Below are positions 45,760-55,892 of a stretch of 64,000 nucleotides of DNA, one piece after another. Source of the DNA: Stenotrophomonas rhizophila (GTDB taxonomy: Bacteria; Pseudomonadota; Gammaproteobacteria; Xanthomonadales; Xanthomonadaceae); NCBI RefSeq assembly GCF_003751305.1, contig NZ_RJKV01000001.1, positions 372,001-436,000 on the forward strand, written 5' to 3'. Below the pieces are notes generated by a model. The model did not search any database and was not told where the DNA came from. It was given only the letters and a program-made list of their open reading frames with translations. Each line of letters begins with the position of its first letter. Within the stretch, counting starts at the first letter, position 1. The position numbers and the translations under genes were made by a program.

Positions 45760-46878
45760 ATGCGCCGCAGCCTCTTTTTCATGATGTTCCTCGCGTTGTG
45801 CCTGCCAGTGGCCTCGATGGCCCAGAGCGGCCTTCGTACCGAAGGCGATGTGGCCAGTGCCAGTGGCGCTTACGAGGCCGAGGTCCCGGTCAACAGCCAG
45901 GCCGATTCGGACCGTAACGGTGCCCTGTCCCGGGCGCTGGGCAATGTGCTGGCCAAGCTCTCGGGCGACCGCAGCGTGATGAGCCGCCCCGGGGTGATGC
46001 AGGCCCTGCGCAATGCCAAGGATTACGTAGCCAGCTATGACTACCGCCAGGACCAGAGCACCTCGGCCGGTGGCGCGCCGAGCTACCGCACGATTCTGGT
46101 CGCCCGGTTCCGCGAGGATGACGTCGATGGCCTGATCTCGGCCCTCGGGCTGCCGCTGTGGCCGCAGCCGCGACCCAAGCCGGTGATCTGGCTGGCCATC
46201 GATGATGGCTCCGGCCCGCGCCTGGTGACCGTCCAGCAGGCCAATGCGGCCCGCCCGCTGCTCAACCGTGCCATCGAGCGTGGCTACAAGCTGGGCCTGC
46301 CCTCGGGCAGCGCTGCCGAGCAGGCACTGGTCGGCGCGATCTGGCGCCAGGACACCGCCGCGGTGGCCCGCGCCTCCTCGCGCTATGCCCCGCCGATGCA
46401 GCTGGTCGGCAAGTTGTACCGCCAGGGCAGCGGCTGGGTGGCCGACTGGGTGTTCGTCGATGGCGGCAAGGAATTGAACAAGTGGACCACCAAGGACAGT
46501 GACGCCCGCCGCGCCATGGCCGGTGGTGCCGACGGCGCGGCCGATGCGCTGGTCCGCCGCTATGCCAAGGCCGGCGCCGCTACCGGTGCGGCCGGCACGT
46601 ACACCATCGTGGTGCTGGGCCTGAACAGTGCCGAGGACTACATGCGCCTGGCCGCCGGCCTGCGTGAGACCGCCGTGGTCCGCAATGTCACCCCGGTGCG
46701 CGCCTCGGGTGATCGCCTGGAGCTGTCGCTGGAGATGACCACCGGCCTGGCCGGGTTGAACCGCATGCTGGGCGACAACGGCGTGATCGCGCCGACCGCG
46801 CCGCTGCCGGTCCCGATCGATGAAACCACCCCCTCGGCCCTGCCGCCGCCTGCCAGCAACGAGTACCGCCTGCGATGA
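45760..46878 (+). CDS. Exported DUF2066 protein
   Basis: Secreted protein of 372 residues. The signal peptide (RRSLFFMMFLALCLPVASMA) is followed by the DUF2066 domain, with EAEVPVNSQADSDRNGALSRALGNVLAKLSG and a C-terminal repeat ending in a Pro-rich tail. The family occurs in gammaproteobacteria next to purM and perM; function unknown. GGAAG 5 nt before ATG 45760 supports this start; 45748 is an alternative. The stop overlaps the transporter ATG by 4 bp. Confidence 0.88.
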   Translation: MRRSLFFMMFLALCLPVASMAQSGLRTEGDVASASGAYEAEVPVNSQADSDRNGALSRALGNVLAKLSGDRSVMSRPGVMQALRNAKDYVASYDYRQDQSTSAGGAPSYRTILVARFREDDVDGLISALGLPLWPQPRPKPVIWLAIDDGSGPRLVTVQQANAARPLLNRAIERGYKLGLPSGSAAEQALVGAIWRQDTAAVARASSRYAPPMQLVGKLYRQGSGWVADWVFVDGGKELNKWTTKDSDARRAMAGGADGAADALVRRYAKAGAATGAAGTYTIVVLGLNSAEDYMRLAAGLRETAVVRNVTPVRASGDRLELSLEMTTGLAGLNRMLGDNGVIAPTAPLPVPIDETTPSALPPPASNEYRLR

Positions 46879-48047
46879 TCCTCACCCCCGAAGCGGAAAT
46901 CGCACAGTTCCTCCGGCGGTTGAAATATGTGCTGGTGGCGCTCGCCGCCGGCTGGGTGATCTGGCTGCTCGGCCCGATCCTGACCCCGTTCGTGCTGGCC
47001 CTGGCGCTTGCCTGGCTGGGTGACCCGCTGGTCGACCGGATCGAAGCCACCGGCCGCTCGCGCAACACCGGTGTGGTGCTGGTGTTCGTGGCGATGATCC
47101 TGTTGATCACCGCCGCGCTGCTGATCCTGGTGCCGATGATCGAGCGCCAGGTCGCCACCCTGGTGGCGGCGATCCCGCAGGCACAGCAGTGGCTGATGGA
47201 AAAAGGCATCCCGTGGTTCGAGCAGAAGACCGGGCTGGAGATCATGCAGTGGATGGATCCGGACCGGCTGATCGAGTGGGTCCGCAGCCACTGGCAGCAG
47301 GCTGGCGGCTTCGCCAAGACCTTCTTCGGCTACGTGCAGCGTTCGGGCTTCACGATGGTGACCTGGGTGGTCAACATCCTGCTGCTGCCGATCCTGGCGT
47401 TCTACTTCCTGCGTGACTGGGACAAGCTCGTCGAGCGCGTGGCCTCGATGATTCCGCGCAACCACGTCGGCACCATCACCAAGCTGGCGCGTGAATCGGA
47501 CGAAGTGCTCGGTGCGTTCATCCGCGGCCAGTTCCTGGTGATGATCGCGCTGGGCGTGGTGTACGCCGCCGGCCTGTCGCTGGTCGGCCTGAAGCTGGGC
47601 CTGTTGATCGGCCTGGTGGCCGGTCTGATCAGCTTCATTCCGTACCTCGGCGCGACCACCGGCATCGTCATGGCGGTCGCGGCGGCGCTGGTCCAGGCGC
47701 AGGGCTTTGATCTGAAGCTGCTGATCCTGGTCGGCGTCGTGTTCACGGTGGGCCAGCTGCTGGAAAGCTACGTGCTGACCCCGCGCATCGTCGGCGACAA
47801 GATCGGCCTGCACCCGGTGGCGGTGATCTTCGCGGTGATGGCCGGTGGCCAGCTGTTCGGCTTCCTCGGCATGCTGCTGGCCCTGCCGGTGGCGGCGGTC
47901 AGCAACGTGCTGCTGCGTTATGCACATCAGCGCTATCGCCAGAGCGATCTGTACGCCGGTGAGAAATCGGCGATCGTGCTCGATGCGTACGTCGACAAGC
48001 CCGAGATCGTGATCGTGGGCAACCCGAAGGGGCCGGACGCGCAGTGA
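46875..48047 (+). CDS. AI-2E/PerM family membrane transporter
   Basis: Inner-membrane protein of 390 residues with about eight helices, typical of the PerM/TqsA (AI-2E exporter) superfamily. Helices cluster at 17-70, 150-170 and 210-345. The conserved second half includes FIRGQFLVMIALGVVYAAGL, SFIPYLGATTGIVMAV and the late block LTPRIVGDKIGLHPVAVI. Substrate unknown; the family includes autoinducer exporters and Na+/H+ antiporters. It lies between the DUF2066 and hda genes with 4 bp overlaps, a conserved order. Confidence 0.92.
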   Translation: MILTPEAEIAQFLRRLKYVLVALAAGWVIWLLGPILTPFVLALALAWLGDPLVDRIEATGRSRNTGVVLVFVAMILLITAALLILVPMIERQVATLVAAIPQAQQWLMEKGIPWFEQKTGLEIMQWMDPDRLIEWVRSHWQQAGGFAKTFFGYVQRSGFTMVTWVVNILLLPILAFYFLRDWDKLVERVASMIPRNHVGTITKLARESDEVLGAFIRGQFLVMIALGVVYAAGLSLVGLKLGLLIGLVAGLISFIPYLGATTGIVMAVAAALVQAQGFDLKLLILVGVVFTVGQLLESYVLTPRIVGDKIGLHPVAVIFAVMAGGQLFGFLGMLLALPVAAVSNVLLRYAHQRYRQSDLYAGEKSAIVLDAYVDKPEIVIVGNPKGPDAQ

Positions 48048-48754
48048 GTGTCGTTCCGCAGTTGCCGCTTGCCCTGCGCTACCCGCAGGACGAGCGGTTG
48101 GAGACGTTCATCGGTGCGCCGGATGGTGCGCTGGCGCAGCTGCGCGCCATTGCCGTGGGCGCTGCGCACGACTGGGTGTATCTGGAGGGCGCGCCGGGCA
48201 CCGGCAAGACCCATCAGGCGCTGGCGATGTGCTCGCTGGCCGAACAGGCTGGCCGTCAACCGACCTACCTGCCGCTGAAGGCGGTGGTGGGGCGTACGCG
48301 CGCCGCGCTGGAATCGCTGGAAGGCCGCGACCTGGTCGCGCTGGACGGGCTGGATGCCGTGGCCGGGCAGCGCGAAGACGAAGTGGCGCTGTTCGATTTC
48401 CACAACCGCGCGCGCGCGGCGGGCATCACCCTGCTGTACACCGCGCAGCACGCACCGGACCAGCTTGGGCTGGTGTTGCCGGACCTGCGCTCACGCCTGC
48501 AGCAGTGCGTGCGCGTGGTGCTGCAGCCGCTGGATGATGAAGGGCGCGCGGCAGTGCTGCGCGAGCGCGCGGCGCGACGCGGCCTGGCAATCGATGAAGC
48601 GGCGATCGAATGGTTGCTGACCCGTACCGGTCGCGAGCTGGGCAGCCTGGTCAGCCTGCTGGACTGGCTGGATCGCGAATCGCTGGCGGCACAGCGCCGC
48701 ATCACCGTGCCGTTCCTGCGCCAGGTTCTGGAAGACGGCCCGCATCTGTTGTAA
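48044..48754 (+). CDS. hda: DnaA regulatory inactivator Hda
   Basis: AAA+ protein of 236 residues that, with the DNA-loaded sliding clamp, triggers hydrolysis of DnaA-ATP after initiation. The clamp-binding pentapeptide region QLPLAL is at 6-11. Walker A GAPGTGKT is at 49-56 and VALDGLDAVAG serves as Walker B. Shorter than DnaA, lacking the DNA-binding domain. Start is GTG 48044 in a GTGA overlap with the transporter stop. Followed by GTAG-type hairpins. Confidence 0.93.
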   Translation: MSVVPQLPLALRYPQDERLETFIGAPDGALAQLRAIAVGAAHDWVYLEGAPGTGKTHQALAMCSLAEQAGRQPTYLPLKAVVGRTRAALESLEGRDLVALDGLDAVAGQREDEVALFDFHNRARAAGITLLYTAQHAPDQLGLVLPDLRSRLQQCVRVVLQPLDDEGRAAVLRERAARRGLAIDEAAIEWLLTRTGRELGSLVSLLDWLDRESLAAQRRITVPFLRQVLEDGPHLL

Positions 48755-48771
48755 CCGTCCGGAAACGGCCT

Positions 48772-48845
48772 GTAGATCCACGCCATGCGTGGATGCATTG
48801 TGTGCCGGCTCATAGTTGCCTTAGCCACGCATGGCGTGGCGCTAC
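48772..48845. repeat. Opposed GTAG-type hairpins between hda and murU
   Basis: A direct unit (48772-48795, GTAGATCCACG..CGTGGATG) and an inverted unit (48823-48845, AGCCACGC..GCGCTAC) face each other in the 101 bp gap between convergent genes. They resemble the units at 13.1 kb and could act together as a bidirectional transcript end. Confidence 0.7.
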
Positions 48846-48855
48846 CTTGGCGGGG

Positions 48856-50582
<1,727 letters not shown>

Positions 50583-50640
50583 GGACGGGTACGTCGAAGC
50601 GGCGCCGGACGGCGCGCGGGAAAGAAAGGAGCGGCGATGC

Positions 50641-50910
50641 TCAGCGCTTGCTGCTGAACAGCCGGAGCACGGCCAGGACCGCGACCGCACCGAGGATCGC
50701 GCCGATGAACCCAGCGGGCTCGCCGCGGGCATACCACCCCATGTACTGGCCGAACCAGCCGGCCAGCAGGGCCCCGACGATGCCGAGCACGATGGTCAGC
50801 AGACAGCCCATGCGGTTGTTGCCGGGCATGAAGAAGCGCCCGAGCAGACCGACGACGAAGCCGACCAGGATGATGTAGAGCCAGCTGGTGCTGCCAAACA
50901 GTCCGTTCAT
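50641..50910 (-). CDS. GlsB/YeaQ/YmgE family stress membrane protein
   Basis: Very hydrophobic protein of 89 residues with three helices: SWLYIILVGFVVGLLGRFF, GCLLTIVLGIVGALLAGWFG and GFIGAILGAVAVLAVLRLF. GRFFMPG and the Gly-rich pattern are diagnostic of the transglycosylase-associated (GlsB/YeaQ) family, linked to general stress. It lies 58 bp upstream of amgK on the same strand, and a hairpin separates it from the upstream peptidase gene. Confidence 0.93.
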   Translation of the reverse strand: MNGLFGSTSWLYIILVGFVVGLLGRFFMPGNNRMGCLLTIVLGIVGALLAGWFGQYMGWYARGEPAGFIGAILGAVAVLAVLRLFSSKR

Positions 50911-50932
50911 GCCAAAGACGTCAGTAGAGGGT

Positions 50933-50963
50933 GGACGCAGCCTAGCAAGGCCAGGCTGCGTCC
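50933..50963 (-). terminator. Long hairpin after the M20 peptidase gene
   Basis: GGACGCAGCCT and AGGCTGCGTCC form a perfect 11-bp stem around a 9-nt loop, just 7 nt beyond the peptidase stop. No T-run follows, so it is a strong structure but not a textbook intrinsic terminator. Confidence 0.6.
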
Positions 50964-50970
50964 GCCAACG

Positions 50971-52464
50971 TCAGCAGCAGCCGTGGTCGCCGTGACGGGT
51001 GCCGCTGTCGGCGGCGACCGGCGAACCGCTGGTCTCGCCGCGCAGGCTGGCGGCGTAGTGCTCGCTGATCACCTTGGACACGCACGAGGTCACGCGCTTG
51101 CCCATCGGGATGTGCAGGAACTCGTTCGGGCCGTGTGCATTGGAGTGCGGGCCGAGCACGCCGGTGATCATGAACTGCGCACCCGGGAACTTCTCGCCCA
51201 GCATGCCCATGAACGGGATCGAGCCGCCTTCGCCCATGTACATCGCCGGCTTGCCGAAGAAGGTCTGGCTGGCATCGTCGATCGCCTGGGTCAGCCACGG
51301 CGCCATGGCCGGGGCGTTCCAGCCGCTGGAGGCCTTTTCCAGGTCCAGCTTCACTTCCGCACCGTTCGGCGGATCGCGCAGCAGGGCTTCCTTGAGCAGC
51401 TCGCCGCAGGCTTTGCCGTCGGCGGTCGGGGGCAGGCGCAGCGACAGCTTCACCGCGGTATGCGGGCGCAGCACGTTGCCGGCCGAGGCCAGCGGCGGCA
51501 GGCCGTCCACACCGGTGACCGACAGCGCCGGGCGCCAGGTGCGGTTGAGCACCAGTTCGGCCAGGTCGTCGTTCATCGGGCGCAGGCCCTCGACCATCGG
51601 GAATTTTTCGAAGATCGCGGTGTCCACCACTTCAGCAGCACGCTTGGCCTGCTCCTGGCGCTCGGCCGGGATCTCGACATTCATGCCGTCGATCAGGATG
51701 CGGCCGGTGTTCTCGTCCTCGATGCGCGAGATCAGCTGGCGCAGCAGGCGGAAGCTGGACGGGATCACGCCGGAGGCGTCGCCGGAATGCACGCCTTCGT
51801 TGAGCACCTTGACCGAGAAGTTGCCGCCGGTCAGGCCGCGCAGCGAGGTGGTGCACCACAGCTGGTCGTAGTTGGCGCAGCCCGAATCCAGGCACACCAC
51901 CAGCGACGGCTTGCCGATGCGGTCGGCCAGGTGGTCGACATAGGCGGGCAGGTCGTAGCTGCCGGACTCTTCGCAGGCTTCGATCAGGATCACGCAGCGC
52001 GCGTGCGGCAGGCCCTGTTCCTGCAGCGCCAGCACGGCGGCCAGCGAACCGAACATCGCATAGCCATCATCGGCGCCGCCACGGCCATACAGCTTGTCGC
52101 CGCGCAGCACCGGGATCCACGGACCCAGATCGTCGTCCCAACCGGTCATTTCCGGCTGCTTGTCCAGGTGGCCGTAGAGCAGGATGGTGTCGTCGCCGGT
52201 CTCGGCGCCGGACGCCGGAATTTCCAGCAGCAGCAGCGGGGTGCGGCCTTCCAGACGCACGACCTCGACGGTCAGGCCGGGCAGGTTCTGGGCGCGGGCC
52301 CAGGTTTCCATCAGGGTGACGGCCTGTTCCATATAGCCGTTGGCGACCCAATCGGCGTCGAACATCGGCGATTTGTTGGGGATACGGATGTAATCGACCA
52401 ATTGCGGGACGATTTCGTTGTCCCACTTTTCACTGACGAATTGGCCGAGCTTGGCGCTGTCCAT
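50971..52464 (-). CDS. M20 family metallopeptidase/dipeptidase
   Basis: Dinuclear zinc exopeptidase of 497 residues. LLYGHLDKQPE supplies the first His-Asp, GRGGADDGYAM the bridging Asp, ACEESGS the catalytic/metal Glu pair, and VCLDSG and GPHSNAHGPNEF later ligands. The dimerisation domain is central (about 210-330). It is close to carnosinase-like M20 dipeptidases. The last residues read GTRHGDHGCC, a His/Cys-rich tail beyond the usual end that might bind metal. Probably monocistronic. Confidence 0.93.
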   Translation of the reverse strand: MDSAKLGQFVSEKWDNEIVPQLVDYIRIPNKSPMFDADWVANGYMEQAVTLMETWARAQNLPGLTVEVVRLEGRTPLLLLEIPASGAETGDDTILLYGHLDKQPEMTGWDDDLGPWIPVLRGDKLYGRGGADDGYAMFGSLAAVLALQEQGLPHARCVILIEACEESGSYDLPAYVDHLADRIGKPSLVVCLDSGCANYDQLWCTTSLRGLTGGNFSVKVLNEGVHSGDASGVIPSSFRLLRQLISRIEDENTGRILIDGMNVEIPAERQEQAKRAAEVVDTAIFEKFPMVEGLRPMNDDLAELVLNRTWRPALSVTGVDGLPPLASAGNVLRPHTAVKLSLRLPPTADGKACGELLKEALLRDPPNGAEVKLDLEKASSGWNAPAMAPWLTQAIDDASQTFFGKPAMYMGEGGSIPFMGMLGEKFPGAQFMITGVLGPHSNAHGPNEFLHIPMGKRVTSCVSKVISEHYAASLRGETSGSPVAADSGTRHGDHGCC

Positions 52465-52663
52465 CTGAACTCCGGAGTGCTTTTGACAAGTCCCTCCATT
52501 CTACGCCTGCGGTGGGGTAGGTATTTCCCTACATCACGTCGGGTGTTAGGCCTGCTGTGTGAAGGCGCTGTGGACGATAGGCTGTGTGTATGTGGCGAGG
52601 GACGCTGGAACCTTCGACAGGATTGCCGGCAGGGGCCGGTTCCGAGCCACAAGGAGTTACACA

Positions 52664-52993
52664 GTGGGACCTTGGTTTTCGTGCAGGGCGCTGGTGCTGG
52701 GACTGCTGTTGAGCGGAATGGCCTTCGCGGCCGATCGGATCAACATCAATACGGCGGATGCGTCGACGCTGCAGCAGGGATTGGCGAACGTGGGGCCGAT
52801 GAAGGCCGAGGCGATCGTCGCGTACCGGCGACAACACGGCCCTTTCGTACACGTCGAGGATCTGGCGCGGGTGAAGGGGATAGGGACAGCTACCGTCGAA
52901 CGGAATCGACAACGGATGACGACCGGGGCCAGGCAGGCGCCGGCCGAGGCACCGCCCAGGAGGGCAGCGCCGGCCTCCGTACCAAGGCGCTGA
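52664..52993 (+). CDS. ComEA-like helix-hairpin-helix protein
   Basis: Exported DNA-binding protein of 109 residues from GTG 52664, which has AAGGAG 7 nt upstream. The signal peptide (ALVLGLLLSGMAFA) leads into ININTADASTLQQGLANVG, and RVKGIGTATVERNR completes two helix-hairpin-helix motifs (residues about 28-88). The tail is Pro/Arg-rich. ComEA proteins bind incoming DNA in the periplasm during natural transformation, which would use the PilT-driven pilus also encoded in the window. Confidence 0.85.
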   Translation: MGPWFSCRALVLGLLLSGMAFAADRININTADASTLQQGLANVGPMKAEAIVAYRRQHGPFVHVEDLARVKGIGTATVERNRQRMTTGARQAPAEAPPRRAAPASVPRR

Positions 52994-53257
52994 ACAACAG
53001 GACAGGTCGGGACAGGCAGGACGCTGGTCACTGGTCGCCACGGCAGGATGCCGCGGCGGCACCGACAGCTGCACGGACGCAGCACGCAGGGAGGCGGCGC
53101 GGAAGGATTGGCGCGGACCCACCAGGATGGTGGCATCCAGACCCCGGGAAGGGTTGAGATGGCGGAAGCATATACGGCCGAGTGCAGGACGCATGGCCGG
53201 CACCCAGACTGGGCAGGATGCACAGGGGGAAGGCGGGATGCCGACATGGATGTATCG
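52994..53257. other. Non-coding stretch downstream of the ComEA-like gene
   Basis: No convincing gene is seen between the ComEA-like stop and the terminator at 53258; including that terminator and the following gap, the gene-free stretch runs to 53379. Short open frames exist on both strands but lack ribosome sites. The sequence is purine-rich on the plus strand, with repeated GGCAGGA and GGACGC fragments. It may be a long 3' untranslated region. Confidence 0.5.
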
Positions 53258-53300
53258 ATTGCCCGGTTCGCACAGGATGTGTGGCCGGGCAATGCTTTTT
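53258..53300 (+). terminator. Rho-independent terminator
   Basis: ATTGCCCGG and CCGGGCAAT make a perfect 9-bp stem; inside the loop CACA and TGTG extend pairing. GCTTTTT follows. It probably ends the ComEA-like transcript before the L,D-transpeptidase gene. Confidence 0.75.
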
Positions 53301-53379
53301 GGGGCGACGGAAAGGGATCGCCGGTTTTCGCGATCGGCTGCAGGCAGTTCGTGTAGCGTGACCGCATCTCTTTGAATGG

Positions 53380-54459
53380 ATGCACGACATGGCAGTACGC
53401 AGCACGCTGTTGAGTCTGGCGCTCGGGACGCTGCTGGCGACCGGGATGCTCCCCGCCACTGCCGCCACGGCGGCCAACGCGGCGCCGACGGCAGCCACGA
53501 CCACGCAGGCCCCGCGCGGGCCGACCGATCTCAAGCCCGGCGAATTCCTCTGGCATCCGGAAATCTCCCCGTCCGGCCCGATCGTGCTGGTGGTCAGCCT
53601 CGATGAGCAGCGCGCCTACGTGTACCGCAACGGCATCGCGATCGGCATGAGCACGATCAGCTCGGGCAAGACCGGGCATGAAACACCCACCGGCGTGTTC
53701 ACGATCCTGCAGAAGGACAAGGACCACAAGTCCAACCTCTACAACAGCGCGCCGATGCCCTACATGCAGCGCCTGACCTGGGACGGCATCGCGCTGCACG
53801 GCGGCAGCCTGCCGGGTCACCCGGCCTCGCACGGCTGCGTGCGGCTGCCACAGGCGTTTGCGCAGAAGCTGTTTGGCGAAACCCACCGTGGCGATACCGT
53901 GGTGGTGGCCGACGCCAAGAGCGCGCCGATGACGCTGGCCTATCCGGCCGTGCTGGCGCCGGTCAGCAGCACCGGCAAGCCGCTGGTGGAGAGCACCGAC
54001 GCGCCCGCGCACTACTGGAATGATGCGGCGGCACCGGCCGGCCAGGTCGGCATCCTGGTCAGCCTGCATGATCAACGCCTGTATGTGCTGCGCGATGGCG
54101 TGCTGATCGGCGAGTCGCGGTTGGAGGCCAAGGCCTTGCCGGCGTTCGCGGGCACCACGTTGTTCGTGATGGGCCAGGGCTACCAGGACAACCCCAGCCC
54201 GCTGGACCCGCACCGCCCGCTGCACCGCTGGACGGCCTACCCACTGCTGGGCCAGACCGCCGCCAATGCCACCCCGGACCTGCTCGCCACGCCGAGCCTG
54301 CCGATGGCGCTGCCGCCGGAATTCGCCGAACAGCTGTACGGCGTGCTGGTGCCCGGCACCACGCTGCTGGTGACCAGCCTGCCAGCGGTTCGTCCGGTGG
54401 CCGATGAACAGAACCTGCAGCCCGTCTTGGAATCCGACGCCGGCGGGTCCACGTTGTAA
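53380..54459 (+). CDS. L,D-transpeptidase (YkuD) family protein
   Basis: Periplasmic enzyme of up to 359 residues with a signal peptide (SLALGTLLATGMLPATAATA). The YkuD domain (about 65-190) has IALHGGSLPGHPASHGCVRLP-type catalysis with the nucleophile at Cys153 and its upstream His. A second, degenerate YkuD-like half follows (about 220-310: ILVSLHDQRLYVLRDGVLIGES) without the HGCxR motif. Such enzymes form 3-3 peptidoglycan cross-links or attach lipoproteins. Start 53389 (MAVRS) is also possible. The next gene begins 3 bp downstream. Confidence 0.9.
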   Translation: MHDMAVRSTLLSLALGTLLATGMLPATAATAANAAPTAATTTQAPRGPTDLKPGEFLWHPEISPSGPIVLVVSLDEQRAYVYRNGIAIGMSTISSGKTGHETPTGVFTILQKDKDHKSNLYNSAPMPYMQRLTWDGIALHGGSLPGHPASHGCVRLPQAFAQKLFGETHRGDTVVVADAKSAPMTLAYPAVLAPVSSTGKPLVESTDAPAHYWNDAAAPAGQVGILVSLHDQRLYVLRDGVLIGESRLEAKALPAFAGTTLFVMGQGYQDNPSPLDPHRPLHRWTAYPLLGQTAANATPDLLATPSLPMALPPEFAEQLYGVLVPGTTLLVTSLPAVRPVADEQNLQPVLESDAGGSTL

Positions 54460-54462
54460 GGG

Positions 54463-55194
54463 ATGCCCCCGGTTGGTGTGCTGCCCATGCCCGTTGTGAA
54501 ATTGCTGCCTGCCGCGTTCTGCGGCCTGATCGCGTCCGCCACGGCGGGTGCGGCCAGCCCTGCCCCCGCTGCGGAGGCGAATCCGGTACAGATGGCCGAG
54601 ATGCTCTCCAAGGCGGCACCGGCGGCGGACAAGCAGGTGCTGCAGCTGGCAGCCCGCGCGATGCGCTGTGCGTTGCGTCGGCCGGAGCTCGGTGTCGACC
54701 CGGGCAAGTTGAGCGTGATCGATTACTCGCGACCGTCGACCGAACCGCGCATGTGGATTTTCGATCTGACCCGCCAGCGGCTGCTGTTCGAAGAGTGGGT
54801 CGCGCATGGGCGCAACAGCGGTGACAACCGTACCCAGCATTTTTCCAACAAGGACGGCAGCTTCATGTCCAGCCTGGGCGCGTTCACCGCCAAGGAAACC
54901 TACATGGGCGGCAACGGCTATTCGCTGCGCCTGGAAGGGCTGGAGCCGGGCTTCAACGACCATGCCCGCGACCGTGCGATCGTCATCCACGGCGCGCCCT
55001 ACGTGAACCCCGCGATCGCGCGCCTGCAGGGCCGGCTGGGGCGCAGCCTGGGGTGCCCCGCCGTACGCCTGTCCGTGGCGCGGCCACTGATCGACAGCCT
55101 GCGCGGCGGCACGATGGTGTTTGCGTATTACCCCGACAAGGACTGGCTGGCGCGTTCGCGCCTGCTGGAACCCGATTGCGGCGGCGTGTCCTGA
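54463..55194 (+). CDS. Murein L,D-transpeptidase catalytic domain family protein (YkuD_2 type)
   Basis: Exported protein of 243 residues. The domain matches the YkuD_2/DUF4105-unrelated family in which IVIHGAPYV and LGRSLGCPAVRL hold the catalytic His and Cys. WIFDLTRQRLLFEEWVAHGRNSG opens the domain. An alternative ATG at 54487 would start the signal peptide more typically (MPVVKLLPA). It lies 3 bp after another L,D-transpeptidase gene, so the two should be co-expressed and act on the wall together. Confidence 0.88.
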   Translation: MPPVGVLPMPVVKLLPAAFCGLIASATAGAASPAPAAEANPVQMAEMLSKAAPAADKQVLQLAARAMRCALRRPELGVDPGKLSVIDYSRPSTEPRMWIFDLTRQRLLFEEWVAHGRNSGDNRTQHFSNKDGSFMSSLGAFTAKETYMGGNGYSLRLEGLEPGFNDHARDRAIVIHGAPYVNPAIARLQGRLGRSLGCPAVRLSVARPLIDSLRGGTMVFAYYPDKDWLARSRLLEPDCGGVS

Positions 55195-55231
55195 GGCAGC
55201 TCTGCTGCGTCGGCTCAGGCACACTGGCGCC

Positions 55232-55849
55232 ATGTCGACCGATACCGTCCTGAGCGCGGCCAGCCGCGTCATTCCCTCTTTCGAATACCGCCGCGAACGC
55301 TGGCGCAACGGTCTGGGCTGGACCCGCGAGATCCTGCGCCTGCCCGACAACGAGGACTGGCAGGTGCGCCTGTCGATCGCCGAGATCGAGCAGGACGCCG
55401 CCTTCTCGGCGTTTCCGGGGATCGACCGCGAGCTGGTGCTGCTGCGCGGCGAAGGCCTGCGCCTGCGCTTCGCTGATGGCGCGGTGCATACGCTGATGCC
55501 GCCGCACGACCGCCTGCGGTTTGCGGGCGAAGCGCAGGTGACCGGCGAGTTGATCGATGGGGTGACCCACGATTTCAATCTGATGTGGCGGCGCGATGCC
55601 GTGCAGGCCGAGCTGCTGCACCGGCCGCTGGTGGGCAGCATGTTCTTCTTCACCGAACCCGAGGCGGCGTGGGCGATTCATCTGCTTGCCGGCCAGGCCG
55701 AATTTGAAGGCGAGCCGTCGCTGGCACCGCTGGCCGTCGGTGATACTGCCTGGTTGGCCGCCGGTGAGCGCCGCCGGTTCGCCTTGCATGGGGGTGGGGA
55801 ACTGCTGGCGATCCGCTTGGGTGCGGGCAGCCGTTCTGACGGATCCTGA
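55232..55849 (+). CDS. HutD/Ves family protein
   Basis: Cupin-fold protein of 205 residues in the HutD/Ves family. It opens with RRERWRNGLGWTREILRLP, whose WRNGxGxTxE core is the family signature, and later has WRLSIAEI-like and GVTHDFNLMWRRD blocks. HutD is linked to histidine use in Pseudomonas and Ves to cold response in E. coli; no hut genes lie nearby, so the role is open. Start 55232 is the family start. Convergent with the flavoreductase gene. Confidence 0.9.
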   Translation: MSTDTVLSAASRVIPSFEYRRERWRNGLGWTREILRLPDNEDWQVRLSIAEIEQDAAFSAFPGIDRELVLLRGEGLRLRFADGAVHTLMPPHDRLRFAGEAQVTGELIDGVTHDFNLMWRRDAVQAELLHRPLVGSMFFFTEPEAAWAIHLLAGQAEFEGEPSLAPLAVGDTAWLAAGERRRFALHGGGELLAIRLGAGSRSDGS

Positions 55850-55892
55850 CGATGGTCGTGCGATCCGTTGGATCGTCTCGGGCCGCTCGCCC

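Noticed and set aside
52657..55653. A 998-codon minus-strand frame opposite the ComEA-like and L,D-transpeptidase genes.
   Set aside because: Plus-strand genes there have signal peptides and catalytic motifs; the minus translation has none.
55232..55849. Assignment of the HutD-family gene to histidine utilisation.
   Set aside because: No hutU, hutH, hutI or hutG genes are in the window, and the family is broader than that pathway.
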